From: DATMTS01 sp035564555
GTDB lineage: Bacteria > Actinomycetota > Actinomycetes > Actinomycetales > Microbacteriaceae
Length of the DNA: 64,000 bases
NCBI GenBank assembly: GCA_035564555.1
Contig: DATMTS010000039.1
Coordinates: 20,346-84,345, forward strand
Direction of reading: 5' to 3'
Of the stretch, positions 58,584-64,000 are shown piece by piece (position 1 is the first letter of the stretch; every line of letters begins with the position of its first letter). Position numbers and translations under genes: made by a program. Under the pieces are notes generated by a model. The model made no database searches, was not told the DNA's origin, and worked only from the letters and a program-made list of their open reading frames with translations.

Positions 58584-61291
58584 GGGACGCACCCGTCGCC
58601 AACGCCCCGGCCGGGGCCCAGCCGAACGGGCTCTCACGGGCCGATCAGCCCGTGGCCACTCCCGATCGGATGATCAGGATGGTCGGCAACGCCCACCTGG
58701 ATCCCGTCTGGCTGTGGCCGTGGCAGGAGGGCTACCAGGAGGCGCGTGCCACCTTCTGGTCGGCTATCCACCGCATGGAGGAATACCCCGACTTCGTCTT
58801 CACCTGTGACCAGATGGTGCTGCTGGCGTGGGTGGAGGAGTCGGATCCGGAGCTGTTCGGGCGCATCAGGGCGCGGGTCGCCGACGGACGATGGGTCAAC
58901 GCCGGCGGGTGGTGGGTCGAGCCCGACTGCAACATGCCGATGGGCGAGAGCTTCGTGCGACAGGGACTCTACGGTCAGCGCTTCCTGCGCTCCCGATTCG
59001 GAGTGACGGCGACGGTCGGCATGAACGTGGATCCGTTCGGGCACAACGTGATGCTGCCGCAGATCCTGCGCGGCCAGGGCATGGACAGCTACGTGTTCAT
59101 GCGACCCGGGCCGCATGAGGGCGATCTGCCGGGCAGCCTGTTCTGGTGGCAGTCGCCCGACGGCAGCAGGGTGCTGGCCTATCGCATCCCGTTCGAGTAC
59201 TCCAGCCCGCCGGGCTCCGTCGACGGCCAGATCGACAAGGCGCTCGGCACTCTCGGCGAGCCGCTGGACAGTCTGATGGTCTTCTACGGCGTCGGCAACC
59301 ACGGCGGCGGACCGACCCGCGCCAATATCGAGTCGATCAAACGCTACGACCGAATGGGGTCGTTCGGCCGCATGGTGATGGCATCCCCGCGGGACTACTT
59401 CGACGAGGTCCTCGGCCGCGGCGAGGAATACCTGCACGACATCCCGGTGCGCGCCGACGACCTGCAGCACCACGCCCCCGGCTGTTATTCGGCGCACTCC
59501 GGCATCAAGGCATGGCAGAAGCGTGCTCAGGCGGCCGTGCTCTCCGCGGAACGCTGGGCGGCTGTCGTGGCGATGCGCGACGACGTGCCGTACCCGCGCG
59601 CCCGGCTCGAGCGCGCATGGAAGCAGGCGCTCTTCAACCAGTTCCACGACGTGCTGCCCGGCTCGGCTATCGAACCCGCGTACGAGGATGCGCGGGACCA
59701 GCTGGGCGAGGCGATCGCCGTCTCCAAGCGCATCATCGTGCGCGCCCACAACGTGCTCGCCCGGCAGATCGCCATCGACTTCGAAGACCGGACGCAGCCC
59801 GTGCTGGTGTTCAACCCGCACGCGTGGCCGGTCTCGACCGATGTGCAACTGCAGTACGGCGCGCAACGCACCGGCGTGCACGTGGTCGACGAAGAGGGCA
59901 GGCGTGTCGTCTTCCAGCTGACGCAATCGGTGGCCACGACCAGTGACGTGAGCCGCGGTGCGCTGGTGTTCCGAGCAGAGCTTCCGCCGCTCGGATACCG
60001 GCTGTACCGGCTGCGACCGGGCGAGGACGCGGAGGGCGCGTGGAGCGCGGGCGAACCGGCCGGGTTGCGCGTCTCGGCAAGCATCATCGAGAACGACCTG
60101 GTGCGCATCGAACTCGACGCGAACACCGGCTGGATCGGCTCCTACCTCGACAAACGCACCGGCCTCGACCTGATGCGCGGCGTCGACGGAACCACCCACA
60201 CCCAGCTCTGCGACGACCCGACCGACACCTGGGGTCACCGGGTCGTCTCGTACGCGTGGCCGGGAGCGACGATGAAGCTGGATCGCGTCGTGGTGCGCGA
60301 AACCGGCCCGCTGCGCTCGCGGGTGCGCATCGAACGGAGCTGGGATTCGTCGACGCTCGTGGAGGAGTTGCTCCTTGATCACGACTCGAGCGTGCTGCGG
60401 GTGGATGTGACGCTCGACTGGCGTGAGAAGGCGCACCTGCTGAAGCTGCGGTTCCCGACCGCGCTGGCCGCTCCGCGTGCGCGATACGAGGTGCCCTTCG
60501 GCCAGATCGAGCGGCCGGTCGACGGCGCCGAGGAACCCGCGCAGGCCTGGGTGGACCTCTCCGGCGACATCGACGGCCGACCGGCGGGCCTGACCGTGAT
60601 CACGACGAACAAGCACGGTTACGACGTCTCGCCGGGCGACCAGCCGAGCATCGGCATCACCGCGGTGCGCAGCCCCGTCTACTCCTGGCACGATCCGCGG
60701 CTGCTCGACGATGACGGCATCTACGTGTACCAAGACCAGGGCGTGCAGCACTTCAGCTACGAGCTGGTGCCGCACGGCGGCGACCTGCGGGAGGCCGATC
60801 CGGTGCGACGCGGCCTGCTGCTCGGGGCGCCCGTGCGCGCGATGCTCGAGTCGTCACATGGCGGCCTGCTGCCGGCGAAGCACTCGTTCGTCTCCGACGG
60901 GGGCGGCGCCGTGATGGTCACGGCGGTGAAAGGCAGCGAGGATGCCGTCGAGGTGCCGGGATCAGGTTCGGCCGACCTGATCGTGCGCGCCGTCGAGACG
61001 CGTGGCGAGCGTTCGCGCTGCCGCATCGATCTGCCGATCGCCGGGCGCGTCATCGAGGAGGACTTCGGCCCGTACCAGTTGCGCACCTTCCGGATCCCTC
61101 GGGATGCGGATTCCGCGGTGTCGGAGGTGGATCTGATCGAGTGGCCGCTCGACAGGCCGCCGCTTCGCGCCGAGCGCAGCACGGGACCGGAGACCGGCAG
61201 CATCCACCCGGTGCCACCCGAGCCGCAACTCGGCGTCGAGGAACGCACCAGCGCACGCGACCGCACTGCTGGTCAGAACTCGGAGCCCTGA
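58580..61291 (+). CDS. GH38 alpha-mannosidase
   Basis: A 903-residue cytoplasmic enzyme; ATG 58580 overlaps the SIS stop (ATGA). The catalytic alpha/beta barrel has GNAHLDPVWLWPWQEGYQEA (zinc ligands His39 and Asp41), Asp151 in NVDPFGHNVM (nucleophile and zinc ligand) and NQFHDVLPGSAIEPAYEDA (zinc His). The C-terminal beta domains (about 430-870) include LVFNPHAWPV. Motifs and length match GH38. It should release alpha-linked mannose from N-glycan or fungal mannan fragments, which the ROK and SIS proteins may then process. Confidence 0.93.
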   Translation: MRDAPVANAPAGAQPNGLSRADQPVATPDRMIRMVGNAHLDPVWLWPWQEGYQEARATFWSAIHRMEEYPDFVFTCDQMVLLAWVEESDPELFGRIRARVADGRWVNAGGWWVEPDCNMPMGESFVRQGLYGQRFLRSRFGVTATVGMNVDPFGHNVMLPQILRGQGMDSYVFMRPGPHEGDLPGSLFWWQSPDGSRVLAYRIPFEYSSPPGSVDGQIDKALGTLGEPLDSLMVFYGVGNHGGGPTRANIESIKRYDRMGSFGRMVMASPRDYFDEVLGRGEEYLHDIPVRADDLQHHAPGCYSAHSGIKAWQKRAQAAVLSAERWAAVVAMRDDVPYPRARLERAWKQALFNQFHDVLPGSAIEPAYEDARDQLGEAIAVSKRIIVRAHNVLARQIAIDFEDRTQPVLVFNPHAWPVSTDVQLQYGAQRTGVHVVDEEGRRVVFQLTQSVATTSDVSRGALVFRAELPPLGYRLYRLRPGEDAEGAWSAGEPAGLRVSASIIENDLVRIELDANTGWIGSYLDKRTGLDLMRGVDGTTHTQLCDDPTDTWGHRVVSYAWPGATMKLDRVVVRETGPLRSRVRIERSWDSSTLVEELLLDHDSSVLRVDVTLDWREKAHLLKLRFPTALAAPRARYEVPFGQIERPVDGAEEPAQAWVDLSGDIDGRPAGLTVITTNKHGYDVSPGDQPSIGITAVRSPVYSWHDPRLLDDDGIYVYQDQGVQHFSYELVPHGGDLREADPVRRGLLLGAPVRAMLESSHGGLLPAKHSFVSDGGGAVMVTAVKGSEDAVEVPGSGSADLIVRAVETRGERSRCRIDLPIAGRVIEEDFGPYQLRTFRIPRDADSAVSEVDLIEWPLDRPPLRAERSTGPETGSIHPVPPEPQLGVEERTSARDRTAGQNSEP

Positions 61292-61312
61292 GCCGCTTGG
61301 GGCTGCGTGCGC

Positions 61313-61690
61313 CTAGAGGTGCGGGCGCCGGCTGCCGAGCGGCGGCGTGGGTGGCGCGTGTGGATTCTCCGGCGGAACCGGGGAGACGGACGGGCGGATG
61401 TTCGGATAGGTTCCGCGCGGCGTCACGCCGAGCGGGACCGAACGGTTAGCCGAACTGCCGGACGCCCGCGCGCTCGGCGATGAATCGGCGGCGGATGCCC
61501 GGACCACGGGGCGCGTCGCATCGTGCTCGGGCGCACGCCGCTCGAGCGAAAGGGCGTCGGTCCACCTGAGCACGGCGCGAATGGTGACCGCGGCGAGCAC
61601 GATCGCGGCGCAGACCAGCAACAACACGGCGACGGCGATCGCCCACCCCAGGGGGCCCAGCGACTGCACGATGTTCTGCGATGCGCCCAC
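61313..61690 (-). CDS. Small single-pass membrane protein (125 aa)
   Basis: GTG 61688-61690 is preceded by AGGAGGTGAT with good spacing, the strongest ribosome site in this part of the window. The protein starts VGASQNIVQSLGPLGWAIAV and has one membrane helix (about residues 14-42, IAVAVLLLVCAAIVLAAVTI), then a Ser/Ala/Pro-rich disordered tail (PVPPENPHAPPTPPLGS). Convergent with the mannosidase gene. Function unknown. Confidence 0.7.
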   Translation of the reverse strand: MGASQNIVQSLGPLGWAIAVAVLLLVCAAIVLAAVTIRAVLRWTDALSLERRAPEHDATRPVVRASAADSSPSARASGSSANRSVPLGVTPRGTYPNIRPSVSPVPPENPHAPPTPPLGSRRPHL

Positions 61691-61820
61691 GTCATCACCT
61701 CCTGCCGGGTGCGCTGCTCGTTTTTCACCGTACGTCGGCCCGGAGCCGGCGGAAAAGGACTTGACTTCCCAGCCAACCGATCGAACGCGTGCGGGCGCGT
61801 CACGTCACGGCATCCGCGCC

Positions 61821-63965
61821 TTACCCGTGCATGCGGAAGTCGTATCGTTCCGGCGGCGGGAACTCGGATGCCACCCGCGCGCGGATCTGCTCGCCGATCT
61901 CGGTTGCGTCGGCTCCGGCCTCGGCGGCGAGGCGTCGTTCGTGGAAGTCCGTCCACAGTCCGTCGAGCGAGACCTCGCCCTCCTTCAGGTCGGCGATTTC
62001 GATGCCCGCCTCCAGCAGGGCTGCGCACCTCTGGAGATCGCCGGTCTCCAGGGCGGCCCGCGCCTCGGCGAATCGGATGCGGCCGTGCCTGCGCTGGTCG
62101 TGCGGCAGCGCGTCGATGAACGCGAGGGCCCGGGCGAAGAAGCCGGTTGCCACGAGGAATCCGGCGTGCTCCACAGAGAGTTGCACCACACCGGGCAGCA
62201 TGCGGCTTGCGCGTTCGTACTCGGCGATGGCCGCATCGGGCTCGTGTGCGCCGGGCTGGTGCGCGCTGGGCGCGCGTGCGCTGGGCGCGCGTGCGCCGGC
62301 GTCGCTGGCGTCGTTGGCGTGCAGTCGGGCGTCCCGCGCGTGCAGCCGGGCGTCCCGCGCGTGCAGCCGGGCGAGATTTCGCCACGCCCACCCGTTCTCG
62401 GCCCGTTCCAGCGACACCCGCCATTCCCGCTCGGCCGCCTTCACGTCACCGCGACCGGCGTGGATCACGCCGGCGTACAGGTGCGAGTCCCAGGTGTCCC
62501 TGCCTTCCAGCAGCGGCAGCCAGGCCGCATCCGCTTGATACGACGGCGGAGCCACGCCGACCTCGGGCGCCCGCTCCGCAGCGCGCTTCGGCGACCGCGC
62601 CGATCGGCCGGCTGCGGTCATCGTGGGCAGGTCCAGCCAGCGCTCTTGCTGCGTTCCCAGGTCGCTCGCGAAGAACGGCGCGGCCTCGCTCGAAAGCGGG
62701 GGCTCGCCGGCGACCGATCGACGGGCATCCTCGAGGGCACCCCAACCGGATGCCCGTGCCAGCGATTCGACGACGCGGTCCTGTGCGGTGTCGCGGGCCG
62801 TCTCCCGCGCGATCACCTCGGCGGCTCCTGTCGCGTGAACGGCGCGGCCGGCGGCATCCACCGCTTGCGGCCAGCGCTCGCCGTGCACCGCGCGGGGATC
62901 CGCCTCGGCCGGCCCGTACGTCTCCACCCACGACCACGACTCGCCGGCGGGCAGCGGCAGATGCTCCAGCTGGGTGCGCGCGAGCCCGGCCTGGATCTCC
63001 AGATAACGGGTGTCCGAGTCGCCCAGCCAGCGCTGCCAATGCCGGCTGCCCGCGCCGGTGCCCCACAGGAACAGCTTGCGCCCCCGCAATCGAGGGCTCG
63101 ACGCCTGCACGAGGCCCCGGCCGTCACCGTCGAGGGCGGCGATCCACGGCGGTTCGGCGTTCTCCAGGTCGAAGAAGTAATCGGCGGCATCCAGCCCGCG
63201 CGCGGTGTAGCTGCGGTCGAGGCCATCGTGATACGGAAACGTCACTTTCGACAGGATGCCCTCGTAACCGAAGTGCCACGCGCTGGTCGCCGGCGCGATC
63301 ACGCGCACGTCTTCGCGCTCTGCTACGGCGATGTTCGACCACCAGTACACGGGCGTCTCGACCGGATTCGGGTTCTCGATCGTGATGCGCACGACCAGCA
63401 GTGCGGCATCGCTCGCAAGGCTCGCGTCGATGCGCACGACGAGGCCGCGAAGCCGCTCGTACTCGTACATCCGCAGCGCGGGCTCGCCGTCCGATCGTTC
63501 GACTCGGGCGACGTGCAGGGCAGCGCAGGTCAACGGCCAGTGTCCGGTCGTGCCGAGATTCCATTCGACGCCGCCCGCGAACCAGGCGTTTCGCAGTGCG
63601 AGGTTGGCGGGCTGGAACACCGGATTCACGTGCAGCAGCTCGCGCCCGCTGCGCTTGTCGATCAGCGACCAGAGCCGGCCGCCGAGTGCGATCAGGAAGG
63701 TCGCCCGCAGGTGTTCGTTCTCGAGCACGGCGACGGGATGCTCCGCCTCGGTCCGTTCTCGCCCGTAACCGTCCTGCATCAGGTAGGGCAGCACCGACGG
63801 CACACGCCCGTAGGCGAGACCGCGGCGCAGTTCGTCGTCGATGCCCTCGCCCGTGACCGCGTCGTGCATGTCGCCCGGGCCGAACAACGGCGGCAACGGG
63901 TTCTGCGGGCCGAGGTCCGCCGACGGCATCCGCAGAGTATCGAGGCGCAGTCCGCTCACGCTCAT
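61821..63965 (-). CDS. DUF5107-domain protein with C-terminal TPR-like repeats
   Basis: A 714-residue protein if started at the ATG at 63963-63965 (MSVSGLRLDTLRMPSADLGP); an in-frame ATG at 63992 near the window edge is an alternative. The N-terminal half is a mutarotase-like beta-sandwich typical of DUF5107: LENEHLRATFLIALGGRLWS, LNWNLGTTG-like VEWNLGTTGHWPL, and VYWWSNIAVAE. The C-terminal half is helical with TPR-like pairs (AIAEYERASRMLPGVVQLSV). A repeat-encoded LHARDAR segment interrupts it. The family is linked to carbohydrate loci, but its activity is unknown to me. No signal peptide. Confidence 0.85.
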   Translation of the reverse strand: MSVSGLRLDTLRMPSADLGPQNPLPPLFGPGDMHDAVTGEGIDDELRRGLAYGRVPSVLPYLMQDGYGRERTEAEHPVAVLENEHLRATFLIALGGRLWSLIDKRSGRELLHVNPVFQPANLALRNAWFAGGVEWNLGTTGHWPLTCAALHVARVERSDGEPALRMYEYERLRGLVVRIDASLASDAALLVVRITIENPNPVETPVYWWSNIAVAEREDVRVIAPATSAWHFGYEGILSKVTFPYHDGLDRSYTARGLDAADYFFDLENAEPPWIAALDGDGRGLVQASSPRLRGRKLFLWGTGAGSRHWQRWLGDSDTRYLEIQAGLARTQLEHLPLPAGESWSWVETYGPAEADPRAVHGERWPQAVDAAGRAVHATGAAEVIARETARDTAQDRVVESLARASGWGALEDARRSVAGEPPLSSEAAPFFASDLGTQQERWLDLPTMTAAGRSARSPKRAAERAPEVGVAPPSYQADAAWLPLLEGRDTWDSHLYAGVIHAGRGDVKAAEREWRVSLERAENGWAWRNLARLHARDARLHARDARLHANDASDAGARAPSARAPSAHQPGAHEPDAAIAEYERASRMLPGVVQLSVEHAGFLVATGFFARALAFIDALPHDQRRHGRIRFAEARAALETGDLQRCAALLEAGIEIADLKEGEVSLDGLWTDFHERRLAAEAGADATEIGEQIRARVASEFPPPERYDFRMHG
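62250..62372. repeat. Short tandem repeats within the DUF5107 gene
   Basis: A 21-bp unit (GTGCAGCCGGGCGTCCCGCG plus C) occurs at 62319-62339, 62340-62360 and partly after. On its left a 15-bp unit GCGCTGGGCGCGCGT is repeated. They encode LHARDAR x2-3 and ARAPSARAPSA, keeping the frame. Confidence 0.85.
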
Positions 63966-64000
63966 ATGCTTGCACGTCCCCGTCGCGCCCATTCGAACCG

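Noticed and set aside
58634..60775. 713-codon frame antisense to the GH38 mannosidase
   Set aside because: Same codon-bias artefact; the sense strand has all GH38 zinc-site motifs.

Overview
The window looks like chromosomal DNA of a GC-rich actinobacterium, most likely family Microbacteriaceae. Reasons: strong G/C third-codon bias; many GTG and a few TTG starts; overlapping ATGA/GTGA stop-start junctions; a housekeeping block (mscL, fmdB-type gene, 5-formyl-THF cyclo-ligase, galU, rimJ-type acetyltransferase, tRNA-Ala) in an order I associate with that family; and a ribonucleotide reductase of unusual actinobacterial type. No phage, insertion sequence or CRISPR array was seen. The genus cannot be fixed from the sequence alone.

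Layout. 1-8.5 kb: helicase-like protein running in from the left edge, then the housekeeping block. 8.7-15.3 kb: FAD monooxygenase, quinone-oxidoreductase-like enzyme, a small acidic protein, a RecQ helicase lacking a normal start codon, and a Nei/Fpg glycosylase. 15.4-20.6 kb: a GntR/FadR regulator divergent from a tightly overlapping four-gene operon that I read as D-apionate (D-apiose) catabolism, with a perfect 15+15 bp palindrome between them. 20.7-31.8 kb: RecQ-phosphoribosyltransferase fusion, MBL-fold protein, several small membrane proteins, S4 RNA-binding protein, DUF445 and DUF6186 proteins, acyl-CoA dehydrogenase-like enzyme, two aldo/keto reductases and an MFS transporter. 31.8-35.7 kb: ribonucleotide reductase operon behind DnaA-box-like and paired NrdR-box-like sequences. 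Its beta subunit has class Ic (Phe and Glu) metal-site residues, and the CxxC tail expected on alpha is encoded by a separate 23-codon overlapping ORF.

35.7-64 kb is a carbohydrate-utilisation island: an orphan ABC sugar-binding lipoprotein; a large secreted clan GH-A-type hydrolase; an operon of GH36 alpha-galactosidase, binding protein, two permeases and a LacI regulator; a second permease pair divergent from a second LacI regulator; a TetR/NAD-epimerase pair; an uncharacterised TIM-barrel hydrolase overlapping a protein with two tandem metallo-beta-lactamase domains; a ROK kinase, SIS isomerase and GH38 alpha-mannosidase operon; and a DUF5107 protein.

Two operator families divide the island. 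TGATAACGCTTTCA-type sites lie at 41.1-41.3 kb, before the operon that ends in the first LacI gene. TGTGGNANCGTTNNCACA-type sites occur at 36.45, 49.72, 52.80 and 56.80 kb. They tie the orphan binding protein to the distant permease pair and to the hydrolase/MBL and mannosidase operons, probably under the LacI protein at 49.9 kb.
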